Below, piece after piece: positions 53,435 to 62,567 of a stretch of DNA of 64,000 bases. A model generated the notes under the pieces. It was not told the DNA's origin. It was given only the letters and a program-made list of their open reading frames with translations, and did no database searches. The DNA lies in NCBI GenBank assembly GCA_051201585.1, contig CP179198.1, forward strand, positions 2,356,001 to 2,420,000. Reading direction: 5' to 3'. The stretch is from UBA868 sp016776875 (GTDB lineage: Bacteria; Pseudomonadota; Gammaproteobacteria; Arenicellales; UBA868). Both the position numbers and the translations under genes were made by a program. Position 1 is the stretch's first letter, and every line of letters begins with the position of its first letter.

Positions 53435-55015
53435 CTAAACCACGAGTTGTTCATGCTGCGCGGCAGTGCCGCCTGCCATCCAGTGACCTAAAATCTCTCG
53501 GTCTGCTCCTTTACCGTCAACAGTGCCCATGATCTTGCCATCGAACATAACGGCAATGCGATCTGAAAGACTCATAATTTCATCAAGATCTTCAGATACC
53601 AGAAGGACTGCCGAGCCTTCGGCACGCAACGCCAGAAACAACTCCCAAGTGTGTCGAATCGCTTTCGCATCAAGCCCTTCAGTCGGATGAGAAGCAATGA
53701 TGACAGGCGGCTTTCGCCAAGTTTCTCGCCCCAGAATCAATCTTTGAATATTGCCACCTGAGAGAATTCGACACTCGGTCTGCCAAAGATCAGGAACCAA
53801 TGCATTAAATTTCTCGACAATTTTGTCGGCGTGGGATGAAATCTGCTGATGACGCAACACCGTATTTTTGGAAAAAGGGGTCTTTCGGTAATCTTTTAGC
53901 ACAACGTTTTCAGCGACGTACATCTGCTCAACAATACCAATTTCTCGTCGACGCTCGGGAATATGTGCAACGCCATGCTCGATAAATTCTTTTGGTGTTC
54001 GCCCTGTCATATCGGTATTTAAAATCCAAACCTCTCCACTTGCCGGTGGCACGAGACCGGTAACCGCTTCTATTAATTCCGTCTGACCATTCCCTGACAC
54101 ACCCGCAAGACCCATGATTTCGCCGCGTCTGATCTTCAAGGATATTCCCTTCGAATTAGTTTTTTTATCGAGTCCTGAAGGCACCATCTCGATGGTGTTG
54201 AGTGCCAGCTCTTGATGTGCGACAGGAGGACGTTCCATATAATCAGGAACCGTCTCTCCAAAAGTACGCCGAGTCAGTTCATCTTCATTCGTCTCTGTAA
54301 TATGACAGGTGCCCTGAGTCTTGCCGAGCTTCAGTACTGTCACCCGATCAGAAACCGCGAATACCTCGCGCATCTTATGAGAGATAAATACAATGCCCTT
54401 GCCGTCATCCGCCATCGCCCGCAGAACAATAAATAACTGGTCTGCCTCACTAGGCGTGAGTAGCGAAGTTGGCTCGTCAAGCAACAATACCTCGGGCTCG
54501 TGAAAGAGTACTTTTAGGATTTCAACACGCTGTTGTTGTCCGGCAGACAGGTCCTCCACGAGGGCTTTGGGATCGACCTGCAAACCATACCGCTCAACTA
54601 ACATCCGGATTCGATTCTCAACGCCTGTAATGTCATAGGAGAAAAGAGGCGCATCAAGGCCAACCATGATGTTCTCTGCCACGGTAAACGCCGGAACCAG
54701 CATTAATTCCTGGTGGACCATGGCGATGCCATGCGCTAATCCTTCCCGCGGGGAACGAAAATGGACAAGCTTGCCTTTAACTCGAATCTCGCCTTCAGTC
54801 TTTTCGTAATAACCTGAGAGAATATTGGCGATAACCGTTTTGCCGGCCCCATTTTCGCCGAGCAACGTATGGACCTCACCTGATCGCACGTCGAAATCCA
54901 ATTTATCGAGAATCAAATGCTCCCAGACACCAGGAAATCCTTTGGAAAGCCCTCGCGCTTCAAGCAGAACATCGCTCTTATCAAGAACAGAACTAGAATC
55001 TGATCGCGTTTTCAT
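53435..55015 (-). CDS. Nucleoside/simple sugar ABC transporter ATP-binding protein
   Basis: A 526-residue double-NBD ATPase. Domain 1 has Walker A LLGENGAGKTV, signature LSAGQQQRVE and Walker B VLLLDEPTSLL. Domain 2 has a degenerate Walker A (GVSGNGQTE, Lys replaced by Gln), signature LSGGNIQR and ASHPTEGLD. That asymmetry is usual for carbohydrate-uptake (CUT2/BMP) ATPases such as YufO and NupA-type systems. Start chosen at ATG 55015 because the open frame upstream runs into the permease gene. With BmpA and two permeases it should import nucleosides, given the enzymes downstream. Confidence 0.93.
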   Translation of the reverse strand: MKTRSDSSSVLDKSDVLLEARGLSKGFPGVWEHLILDKLDFDVRSGEVHTLLGENGAGKTVIANILSGYYEKTEGEIRVKGKLVHFRSPREGLAHGIAMVHQELMLVPAFTVAENIMVGLDAPLFSYDITGVENRIRMLVERYGLQVDPKALVEDLSAGQQQRVEILKVLFHEPEVLLLDEPTSLLTPSEADQLFIVLRAMADDGKGIVFISHKMREVFAVSDRVTVLKLGKTQGTCHITETNEDELTRRTFGETVPDYMERPPVAHQELALNTIEMVPSGLDKKTNSKGISLKIRRGEIMGLAGVSGNGQTELIEAVTGLVPPASGEVWILNTDMTGRTPKEFIEHGVAHIPERRREIGIVEQMYVAENVVLKDYRKTPFSKNTVLRHQQISSHADKIVEKFNALVPDLWQTECRILSGGNIQRLILGRETWRKPPVIIASHPTEGLDAKAIRHTWELFLALRAEGSAVLLVSEDLDEIMSLSDRIAVMFDGKIMGTVDGKGADREILGHWMAGGTAAQHEQLVV

Positions 55016-55031
55016 GAAAATATAATCCCGC

Positions 55032-55934
55032 TCACTCACGCATATAGGGAACGCCAAGCGCGCTGGGAAAACGAACACGACCAATCATTCCGGCAACAAC
55101 AGCCAACGTGACAACGTAGGGCGTCATCGCCACAAACTGCCAAGGGATAATGTCTTTGATGCCCGGATACGTCGCCACCCAGGTGGCAAGGCCATCAAAA
55201 AACCCGAAGATAAATCCGCCGAGGAGTGCCAATAAAGGATTTAAGCCGCTAAAAACCACAATAGCCAAAGCGATAAAACCACGGCCCGCCGTGATTTCTT
55301 TCGTCACCGCCCCAAACCAATCAATGCTGAGATAGGCGCCAGCCAACCCGGCAAGCACGCCCGCAGCAACTGCCGCACCGAGACGAACCCGATTGACTCG
55401 AATACCCGCAACGTCAGCCGCCGCCGGATTCTCTCCCACCGCTCTGATCCAAATGCCCAATTGGGTTCGGCGCAACAACCACCAGACCCCGATTGCAACG
55501 ATAACCGTAATAGGCACTAACGGACTCAAATTGCCAATACCCAAAGGAATGAGCGGGACCTGAACCTCTCGAGCAACGCTATGAAAGCCTGGAGCCCCCA
55601 TCACTGACAGCATCAGAGCAACGAATCCTAATGCCAAAAGGTTGATGCCGACCCCGCTGATGAGTTGGCTACCGCGAAGCGAGGTACTAATCGTGCCAAA
55701 AACCAGTCCGATCAGCGCACCCACACCCATGCCGGTAAATAAACCAACCAACGCGCTGCCACTGGCCTGGGCGCCAAGCGCGCCTGCCAGCGCACCAAAA
55801 AGCAAAATGCCCTCAAGCCCAATATTAAAAAGTCCGGCGGACTCCTCAATGGTTTCACCTATAGCCGCCAAAGTTATTGGCACCATTGCATGTAACGAGA
55901 TAAACAGAATGCCCCAGATGTGGGTAAGTTCCAT
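55032..55934 (-). CDS. ABC transporter permease (YufQ-like)
   Basis: A 300-residue inner-membrane permease with about eight to ten hydrophobic segments. TIEESAGLFNIGLEGILLFGAL is the conserved loop of BPD_transp_2 permeases, repeated in style in the partner. It pairs with the neighbouring permease to form the heterodimeric channel for the BmpA-delivered ligand. The gene starts 3 bp after the partner's stop. Confidence 0.93.
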   Translation of the reverse strand: MELTHIWGILFISLHAMVPITLAAIGETIEESAGLFNIGLEGILLFGALAGALGAQASGSALVGLFTGMGVGALIGLVFGTISTSLRGSQLISGVGINLLALGFVALMLSVMGAPGFHSVAREVQVPLIPLGIGNLSPLVPITVIVAIGVWWLLRRTQLGIWIRAVGENPAAADVAGIRVNRVRLGAAVAAGVLAGLAGAYLSIDWFGAVTKEITAGRGFIALAIVVFSGLNPLLALLGGFIFGFFDGLATWVATYPGIKDIIPWQFVAMTPYVVTLAVVAGMIGRVRFPSALGVPYMRE

Positions 55935-55937
55935 GGC

Positions 55938-57002
55938 CTACTTCCTTCTCGATAATCGTTCGCGGGCCAAAGAAAATAATCGACGCAATTCAGGTATTGC
56001 GAGCGCAAGAATAATGATGCCTTGAATCACGCGCACCAGCTCAAACGGCACGCCAGGGTCAAACTGCATAATCCGACCTCCCGTCATTAATCCCCCGAAA
56101 AAAATCGCCGCGAAAACAATTCCAATAGGATGATTTCGGCCAATCATCGCAACACCAATGCCGTCAAAACCCAAATTTACCAACTGAGGTAAACCACTAA
56201 GCACGGCGTAGTAAGGTGGCCGTCCCATCACCACAATCGCTCCCGCAAGACCGGCAATCGCGCCACCGATGAGGAATACCCTCAATACCTGTTTACGAAT
56301 ACTGATGCCTGCATAGTGAGAAGCATGCGGGTTATATCCCGCCGAGCGAATCTCAAAACCGGTACTTGTTCGCCACAACAAAAAGAAGATCACTACAACT
56401 GTCGCCAGAGAAATAAGCAATCCGGAGTTTAACGTCGCGTCAGGGAAAACTCGGGTGAGTCGAGCGCTCTCAGAGATAGCAATTGTTCGCTCGCCCCGCT
56501 GGGGATCAGTCAACACATTAGCGATTAAATAAAAAGCAAAGAAGTGTGCAATCCAGTTGAACATAATCGTGGAAATCACCTCGTGCACGCCTCTACCTAG
56601 TTTTAATAGCGCAACGGGAAGACTCCAGATCATACCGGCCACCATCGCAGCCAAGATCGCAACAATCCAATTAAAAGGGGCGGGCAAGTGCAAAAGACTA
56701 ACACTCACGGCCGCCAAGGCGCCCATGTAGAGCTGACCCTCAGCACCAATATTAAAAAGTCCGCCGCGCATCGCGATCGCAAAGGTGAGCGCCGTCAAAA
56801 TGAGGGGCGTTGCATTCGCAAACAATTCCGCCCAGCTGTAGACACTACCAACGCTGCCCACGAACAAAGATCGATATGCCGCAATCGGGTTATATCCAAA
56901 CGCCAGCATAATAAAAGCGCCGATCACGAGCCCCACAACTCCCGCCAGTAGCGATTCGGTAATAGGCGTTAGATTACGGATCCAGGGCTTTGGTGAGGAC
57001 AT
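55938..57002 (-). CDS. ABC transporter permease (YufP-like)
   Basis: The larger permease of the pair, 354 residues with many hydrophobic helices. AMRGGLFNIGAEGQLYMGALAA is the family loop and YNPHASHYAGISIRKQ is a cytoplasmic coupling segment. It comes after a strong terminator-like hairpin downstream of bmpA, so its expression may depend on partial read-through or a separate promoter. Confidence 0.93.
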   Translation of the reverse strand: MSSPKPWIRNLTPITESLLAGVVGLVIGAFIMLAFGYNPIAAYRSLFVGSVGSVYSWAELFANATPLILTALTFAIAMRGGLFNIGAEGQLYMGALAAVSVSLLHLPAPFNWIVAILAAMVAGMIWSLPVALLKLGRGVHEVISTIMFNWIAHFFAFYLIANVLTDPQRGERTIAISESARLTRVFPDATLNSGLLISLATVVVIFFLLWRTSTGFEIRSAGYNPHASHYAGISIRKQVLRVFLIGGAIAGLAGAIVVMGRPPYYAVLSGLPQLVNLGFDGIGVAMIGRNHPIGIVFAAIFFGGLMTGGRIMQFDPGVPFELVRVIQGIIILALAIPELRRLFSLARERLSRRK

Positions 57003-57052
57003 CTTTTCCTTATGTCTTGATTGACATTGCTACCAATAATTTTAATCGATGA

Positions 57053-57086
57053 CAAAAACAGGGGGCATTAAAGCCCCCTGTTTTGT
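57053..57086 (-). terminator. Strong hairpin terminator between bmpA and permease
   Basis: AAAACAGGGGGC and GCCCCCTGTTTT form a perfect 12-bp stem (57055-57066 with 57073-57084) around loop ATTAAA. Both flanks are A/T runs, so it can act on either strand; on the minus strand it ends in TTTTT. It lies downstream of bmpA and upstream of its permease genes, which suggests attenuation giving excess binding protein. Confidence 0.85.
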
Positions 57087-57180
57087 TCAGCCAGCCTAGA
57101 GCGAGACTCTGATCCTTTTGCGTACCTGGCACACCAAAAACCAGTCACCCCAAAAGTGGCTCCTAATTTAACTACTGGTC

Positions 57181-58365
57181 TCAATCCGGATATTTCGCCC
57201 GAATCTCCCCAATCGTATCGGGACACCAACCGCAAGGCACTTCGGCTGTTCCATCACTAATCTGTGCTTGAAGTTCAGACACGGCTTCCCAGATCCAAGC
57301 CGGAATATCCTCGCGCATACCGGTCCAGTTTTGCGTAATCGCCTGGCTATCCGAAGCGCTAATCGCGCCACCGTTCACACCGAACTGGATGAAATCTGCC
57401 AAATCTTGTTCGCCTGACATGGCAATACCGCCGTTATGGGGTCCGAGGATCTGCACGCCACCTTCAAATGTGCCGTTCACAACTGACTCGATCGCGCTAT
57501 AAACACCAAAATCAACGCGTTTCATCATACTGGCTAGCACCCGGTGTCCGTCGCCAAGATAATCTTGGTTAGCATCAACCCCGATCATAAAAGGCGGTCC
57601 AGCGGATTTGCCTTTTGCTTCAAGATGTTCTGTGATGGCCTCTAAATCGCCAATACCCAATGGGCCTGCCACGTTATAGATAACCCCCGCGCCCTGAGCG
57701 AGCATAGCCTCAGTAGCCGCCTTGCCTTTTGCGATATCACTGAAGGTGCCCGTGTAGGTCCATAATAAACCCACATCTGAAGCTTTGCCTGTCTTCTCTT
57801 CATACTTCGCGTTACCCCAATGCATGCCATATCGATAGCCTGCCTCAAACTTATAGAGCACAGGAATCTCGATGCCAAGCACCGCGCCGATCTTGTCGTA
57901 ACCATAGTGGGCGGCAACCATCGCAGAAAGCGCACCTACAATAGCAGAGCCCTTGTTCTCCTCATAGCCAATTTCCATCAGGTTAGGCTTACCGAGCCAC
58001 GTGACATCAATAATGGCGAACTTCTGATCCGGAAATTGACCCGCAACTTCTGCCATCGCATCAGCAATTAAAAAGCCAACCGCGACGATAAGATCAAACT
58101 GACCTGAACGCGCCGCATTTTGCATATTTGGCAAGTAGTCGGCCGCCGAGTTACTCTGAATCTCAATCACTTCGACGCCAAGATTTGCAACAGCTTCGTC
58201 TGAGCCTTTAAACCCCATATCGTTAAACGAAAGGTCCCCTCTTCCACCTACATCGAGAACGAGCGCGATCTTGCCTGCAGCTGATGCGGAAGCCATAAAC
58301 GGCCCACCCGCCAGCATAAAGAGCGTCGTAACTATTCCCACGATTCTAAAACACCATTTATTCAC
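57181..58365 (-). CDS. BMP-family ABC transporter substrate-binding protein
   Basis: A periplasmic binding protein of 394 residues, related to PnrA/BmpA nucleoside-binding lipoproteins. GTG 58365 is preferred because AGGAG lies 7 bp upstream and the product then begins with a clean signal peptide (MNKWCFRIVGIVTTLFMLAG, cleaved near ASA). GRGDLSFNDMGFKG is the family motif, and GVDANQDYLGDG follows later. There is no lipobox Cys at the cleavage site, so it is probably soluble. Leads the transporter operon. Confidence 0.92.
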   Translation of the reverse strand: MNKWCFRIVGIVTTLFMLAGGPFMASASAAGKIALVLDVGGRGDLSFNDMGFKGSDEAVANLGVEVIEIQSNSAADYLPNMQNAARSGQFDLIVAVGFLIADAMAEVAGQFPDQKFAIIDVTWLGKPNLMEIGYEENKGSAIVGALSAMVAAHYGYDKIGAVLGIEIPVLYKFEAGYRYGMHWGNAKYEEKTGKASDVGLLWTYTGTFSDIAKGKAATEAMLAQGAGVIYNVAGPLGIGDLEAITEHLEAKGKSAGPPFMIGVDANQDYLGDGHRVLASMMKRVDFGVYSAIESVVNGTFEGGVQILGPHNGGIAMSGEQDLADFIQFGVNGGAISASDSQAITQNWTGMREDIPAWIWEAVSELQAQISDGTAEVPCGWCPDTIGEIRAKYPD

Positions 58366-58573
58366 TTCATTTCTCCTCATTTTTGACACAACCGCATCAC
58401 CAAAAACCGACGTTCTAAATCTTTCACTTAAGACTTTTTATAGAGACTAAACATCCAGACACTATAGGTCAATCAACATATTAGAATAACGAAACTTACT
58501 CGACAAAAGATTGTTTTTCACTTTTTGAAATAGATCCAAATTTTATTTTCATCCTCATCCCACAGGGATCGAA
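58366..58573. promoter_or_regulatory. Upstream region of the nucleoside uptake operon
   Basis: About 200 AT-rich bases upstream of bmpA contain the operon promoter by position. TATAAA-like and TTGATTGACC sequences occur on the minus strand, but no pair has proper spacing. No repressor palindrome is clear. Confidence 0.3.
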
Positions 58574-59221
58574 CTACACTTTCAAAGTCGACGGATAAAA
58601 TCGGATCATTAAACGAAATGGGTAGAGCAACAGCATAATCATCACGAGCTTTGCACAAAAATCGCCGATCGCCCAACTCATCCACGGCAGTCCTGTTCCT
58701 GCGAACGCTAACAGGAAGAAAATCAGTGTGTCAAAAAAAGACCCCATAAGTGATGAAGCAGCTGGCGCTTTCCACCATACTTTTTCCCGCAAAATATCAA
58801 ACACTTTGATATCCAGTAGTTGCGCCACAAGGAACGCGGCGCCTGAAGCGAGCGCGATTCTTAACATTGACAACGCATCAGGATCATTCCAGAGCGCTTG
58901 CCAAGTTGTCATTGATGACGCTTGACTTACGCCGACTGCAATTCCAAATGCTGCGAGCACTGTAAGCGCCACGCCTAATGCAAATCCAACTGCGACCACT
59001 CTCCGCGCTGATCGAGATCCAAAAATCCGATTCGTAGTGTCAGTGACCAAAAAAGCAATCGGATAAGTAAATGCGCCCCAAGTCAGAATCAAAGAAAGAT
59101 CTACACCAAACCAAGACCCCTGGACTGGATACTGGACCAGCTTATTTGAAACCAGGATGACAGATCCCATCGCTAAAATAGAAACTAGCAGGGAATATTG
59201 CGAAGTCTTTTTCATGGTCAA
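58574..59221 (-). CDS. yhhQ: Queuosine precursor transporter YhhQ (VUT family)
   Basis: An inner-membrane transporter, about six spans, of the VUT/ECF-like family that takes up 7-cyano-7-deazaguanine in E. coli. Landmarks are WGAFTYPIAFLVTDTTNRIFG, ALASGAAFLVAQLLDIKVFD and SSLMGSFFDTLIFF. Translation may start at TTG 59221, which has GAGG 7 bp upstream, or at the ATG two codons later (59215). It is a single gene between the nucleoside and sugar loci. Confidence 0.93.
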   Translation of the reverse strand: MTMKKTSQYSLLVSILAMGSVILVSNKLVQYPVQGSWFGVDLSLILTWGAFTYPIAFLVTDTTNRIFGSRSARRVVAVGFALGVALTVLAAFGIAVGVSQASSMTTWQALWNDPDALSMLRIALASGAAFLVAQLLDIKVFDILREKVWWKAPAASSLMGSFFDTLIFFLLAFAGTGLPWMSWAIGDFCAKLVMIMLLLYPFRLMIRFYPSTLKV

Positions 59222-59275
59222 TGCACTACCTCAACAAAAATTAATTCTTTAGGGATGCTCAAAAATTCTGTCTAT

Positions 59276-59986
59276 TCAGTGATTCTTCTGATCAAGCACC
59301 CGCCTCGCTTTTTCCAAATTTGATGGCGTGCCAATATCGATAAAAAAATCGTTTACTGGCCAAGTGTTAATTTTGCCGAGAAATCGGGGTAAAACATCGT
59401 TACTGATATCTCTTATATTGTCATTATGGGCTGAGCATATAAAATTGATAACAGAAGGCTCAAAAATATAAACCGCTCCATTTGCCAAATTGCTCGGTGG
59501 GTGTTCTACTTTTTCGTGAAATGCTGTAACCACCCCCATATTATTAGTCTCTACGATGCCACATTGCGAAGGTTGGTCAGAAACAAACGTCATCATTGTT
59601 AAGTCTGTATTCTTGGGTCGAGAATAATGAGCCTGAATAAAATCCGTTAAATTGGCATTACAAAAATTATCTGCATGAATAATGAGCGATTGATCGCCAT
59701 CAAGATAGATTTGATTTTCGCGAATTGTTCCGGCAGTTCCCAGAAGCTTAGACTCTTCTGCTAAAAATATCTTATCTTTATCTACCCTAGTCGCCACATA
59801 TTTTCGAACTTGATCTGATCGGTAATGAAGGTTTATGAGCACTGAAGCTATTCCGACATTAAAAAGAGAATCTAACCAATGACCTAATAAAGGTTTATCG
59901 CCGATTGGAACCAAGCACTTGGGCATCGAATCTGTAATCGGTCGCAACCGTGTACCAAACCCTGCCGCGAGCAACACCGCTTTCAC
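59276..59986 (-). CDS. Sugar-1-phosphate nucleotidyltransferase
   Basis: A 236-residue GT-A-type nucleotidyltransferase. The activating motif is LLAAGFGTRLRPITDSMPKC (G-x-G-T-R ... P-K), and IIHADNFCN supplies the metal Asp. NDFFIDIGTPSNL lies at the C-terminus. Such proteins activate hexose- or heptose-1-phosphate with GTP, CTP or UTP; the partner here is an HldE-like kinase/cytidylyltransferase-fold protein overlapping by 4 bp, so a heptose phosphate is a reasonable guess (inference). Confidence 0.88.
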   Translation of the reverse strand: MKAVLLAAGFGTRLRPITDSMPKCLVPIGDKPLLGHWLDSLFNVGIASVLINLHYRSDQVRKYVATRVDKDKIFLAEESKLLGTAGTIRENQIYLDGDQSLIIHADNFCNANLTDFIQAHYSRPKNTDLTMMTFVSDQPSQCGIVETNNMGVVTAFHEKVEHPPSNLANGAVYIFEPSVINFICSAHNDNIRDISNDVLPRFLGKINTWPVNDFFIDIGTPSNLEKARRVLDQKNH

Positions 59987-61416
59987 AAATCCATCTTCTC
60001 CATCAGTTCCTTTCTAGTCAAAGGAGTATTTCCGACTCGACTAACTTGGCAGGCGGATGCTACTGATCCGACATAGATCGCAGCCCAAATATCTTCTCCC
60101 GCTGCTAAACACATGGCGGTCGAGACTAAAAAAGCGTCCCCTGCGCCAGATACATCAACGGGGTTCCTATTAAGGGCTGGCACCTGATCGTCAGTCCAGT
60201 CATTAGCGACAGCATCCGGACGATGCAGAAAAACTCCTTCTGACCCTAAAGTGATTGGAAGAAATTTAGCATTCGTTACGGCGCGCAACTTCTCTGAAAC
60301 TCCGACAAGCCCAGAAATATTATCTCGCACTGCAAGGCGGGCCTCGCGCTCAGTTGGTGTTAGCAAATCAACTCCTGGGAATCGACCGATGTCTCCAATC
60401 TGGGACGAAGACTGGCTATCTGCGGCCATAAATACGCCTTCCTGAGCTCCTGCTTGAATGATTTTTCTTATCATTTGATCGGAAAAAAGCCCGTAGCTAA
60501 AATCAGAAAAAATAATTAAGTCGACTTTAGGTAAACGATCTAGTACACATCTTAAAAGTTTCTCTACGATCAAGTTATCAATCTGATGATCTCGAAACTC
60601 ATTCAGACGAAGCAGTGTCTTATTTTGCGCCCGGTATCTAGTTTTACGAGTTGTCGGCCGGTCCGCATCAAAAAATACATCAGTTACGACCTCTGCCTCT
60701 CCCAGTCGTCGATTGGCCCAATGTCCTATTTCATCATCCCCACAAACTGATAAAAAATAAGTAGTTCCGCCCAACATTGCAGAATGCGAAGCAACAATGC
60801 CTGCCCCTCCAATATAGGTTTCTTCTTCGAGAGGAGCAACGACCACTGTAGGATCCTCCGCAGATAACCCAATAGGTTGGCAATCAACATATCGATCCAC
60901 AATCAGGTCTCCAATTACCAACGTATTAATTGTAGCCATGGATTCGACGGTTTCAATTAGTTGTGAACGAGAAAACTCATGGCGGTTAAAAAAATCTTGC
61001 CCTTTCTGAAACGTTATCTCGTCGCTATGAGTTTCCGACTTAATCAACGACATACTGCTGAGACGAGAGTCCCCCCCAGCAAATTTTAATTGGCCGCCGT
61101 ATCCTTGAACCACCCCTAATTCAACGTTTTTGACACCCTCATGCTCTTTACCCTTCAAAACGATGTCGGGCTTTATCTCAAGAAGTGTCTTTCCAAGTTC
61201 TTTTATCAAAACTACTTGATCCACCCACTTATTCGCTTTGACGCCTTCAAGACGATCGGCTTCTCCCACGATAATGCCGCGTGCGTCAGAAAAATTATCA
61301 CAATAGACTCCTACAATAAGGAAATCCGATATCTCTTTTGCATGTCGAAACAAACGCAAATGTCCTGGATGAAGGACATTAAACTTCCCTGAAATAAAAC
61401 ATGTTTTCTTGCGCAT
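59983..61416 (-). CDS. HldE-like bifunctional protein with permuted domain order
   Basis: A 477-residue protein, the same length as E. coli HldE but with the domains swapped. Residues 1-135 form the nucleotidyltransferase domain (SGKFNVLHPGHLRLFRHA with the HxGH motif, VLKGKEHEGVKN). Residues about 160-477 form a PfkB-type sugar kinase (VIGDLIVDRYVDC, YIGGAGIVASHSAMLGG, catalytic Asp in DVSGAGDAFLV). In HldE the kinase comes first. It would make nucleotide-activated heptose or a related sugar. It overlaps the nucleotidyltransferase gene, in an AT-rich surface-sugar locus. Confidence 0.88.
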   Translation of the reverse strand: MRKKTCFISGKFNVLHPGHLRLFRHAKEISDFLIVGVYCDNFSDARGIIVGEADRLEGVKANKWVDQVVLIKELGKTLLEIKPDIVLKGKEHEGVKNVELGVVQGYGGQLKFAGGDSRLSSMSLIKSETHSDEITFQKGQDFFNRHEFSRSQLIETVESMATINTLVIGDLIVDRYVDCQPIGLSAEDPTVVVAPLEEETYIGGAGIVASHSAMLGGTTYFLSVCGDDEIGHWANRRLGEAEVVTDVFFDADRPTTRKTRYRAQNKTLLRLNEFRDHQIDNLIVEKLLRCVLDRLPKVDLIIFSDFSYGLFSDQMIRKIIQAGAQEGVFMAADSQSSSQIGDIGRFPGVDLLTPTEREARLAVRDNISGLVGVSEKLRAVTNAKFLPITLGSEGVFLHRPDAVANDWTDDQVPALNRNPVDVSGAGDAFLVSTAMCLAAGEDIWAAIYVGSVASACQVSRVGNTPLTRKELMEKMDL

Positions 61417-61750
61417 AGTTGATATTTTATTAATTTGCAGACCAAATTATTATTAAAGATCTAACAATTTTTTAAGTCCGTTTAATCGGAAAGTCTTTTT
61501 TCTATAACCCAGTTGAAAAACTTCAACCCGTTAGCCAAGTCAAATTGCGGTCTTTCTCGATTGCACAACCCAACACCTAAAGTACTCGCGTTGCTTATCT
61601 GCAATTCGCGTCGGGTAAAAGTGTCAAGAGTTTCATTCAGTCTATAACTACTATGTTGAAAAATTAAAAAACTGAAATTCTGAGGTCCTGACGAAACAAG
61701 ATTTCATCAACTAATGTTGCGGTGGTCTGTGGACCACAGGTCACAAAAAA
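61417..61750. other. AT-rich gap with an orphan minus-strand open frame
   Basis: 334 bp between the HldE-like and methyltransferase genes. On the minus strand 61703-61482 is open for 73 codons and ends in TAA, with a protein-like product (for example GVGLCNRERPQFDLANGLKF). It lacks any ATG or GTG start and a ribosome site. It may be the remnant of a truncated gene. I do not recognise the family, and chance cannot be excluded. Nothing else is visible. Confidence 0.3.
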
Positions 61751-62446
61751 CTATCTAATTCCAACACCTATTATGAAGTAATACCAAGCCATCTTATGAA
61801 ACCCCGTATGTACAATTTCATCATTCATTGAAAAAGTTAAAGTTCGATAAAAAAACTGATCCATTAATTTTTGCAACTCTGGCATATCGTAACACTTCAC
61901 GTGAGACGCTTGACTTATCACGCTCTGATAAGGATAAGAATAAATGCTAGGCGTCCCCACAATAGCAATTCCGTGCTCATTTAAGTGGCGTGTTTTTGCC
62001 GCAATTAATTTTTGTCCATCTGCCTCTTCCATATGCTCAATCACATCTAGCGAAGTTACAACATCAAACTTCAAATCGAAATCATTATCAAATATATCTG
62101 CCACTTTAAAGTCGACGTTCACTCTTTTATTTATTTTTTTCGCCTCTTCAACCTCGGTCTTTTTTACATCAATACCCACGACCGAATTGCAATGTTGTGA
62201 TAAGAAAATACTGCCAAGGCCAGAGCCAGATCCCACCTCCAAAACACGATCTGATGACCGTAGCATCTTTGCTACAAACTTATATCTTGCCAGTCTAATT
62301 AAAAGTCTCAGTCCATTTTCTTGAACAAACTGGGCGTATTCAGGTGGGAGAGTAATCCCATCAGGATAAGAGTCATAAAATTTCTGAACCTCACTCCTGT
62401 AAAGCGCTTCGTCTTTGTGATATTTTCCCAAGTCTGAGTCTGCCAT
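61751..62446 (-). CDS. Class I SAM-dependent methyltransferase
   Basis: A 231-residue methyltransferase with motif I VLEVGSGSGLGSIFL (about residue 70), the acidic GIDVKKTEVEEA, FDVVTSLDVIEHMEE and a GTPSIYSYPYQS segment. This is UbiG/Methyltransf_11-like, but the location between sugar-activation genes suggests methylation of a glycan or nucleotide sugar. No membrane segment. The acceptor is unknown. Confidence 0.88.
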   Translation of the reverse strand: MADSDLGKYHKDEALYRSEVQKFYDSYPDGITLPPEYAQFVQENGLRLLIRLARYKFVAKMLRSSDRVLEVGSGSGLGSIFLSQHCNSVVGIDVKKTEVEEAKKINKRVNVDFKVADIFDNDFDLKFDVVTSLDVIEHMEEADGQKLIAAKTRHLNEHGIAIVGTPSIYSYPYQSVISQASHVKCYDMPELQKLMDQFFYRTLTFSMNDEIVHTGFHKMAWYYFIIGVGIR

Positions 62447-62567
62447 TATTCTTTCCCGATTGATCTAGTATAGAGATTAATGTGTTTCAACGGCTTGTTA
62501 GTGAAACGAGCATCAAACTCCGCGAATTAAGTTCACAGTTGAAAGTATTTTTTTAAACATGGGCAAA

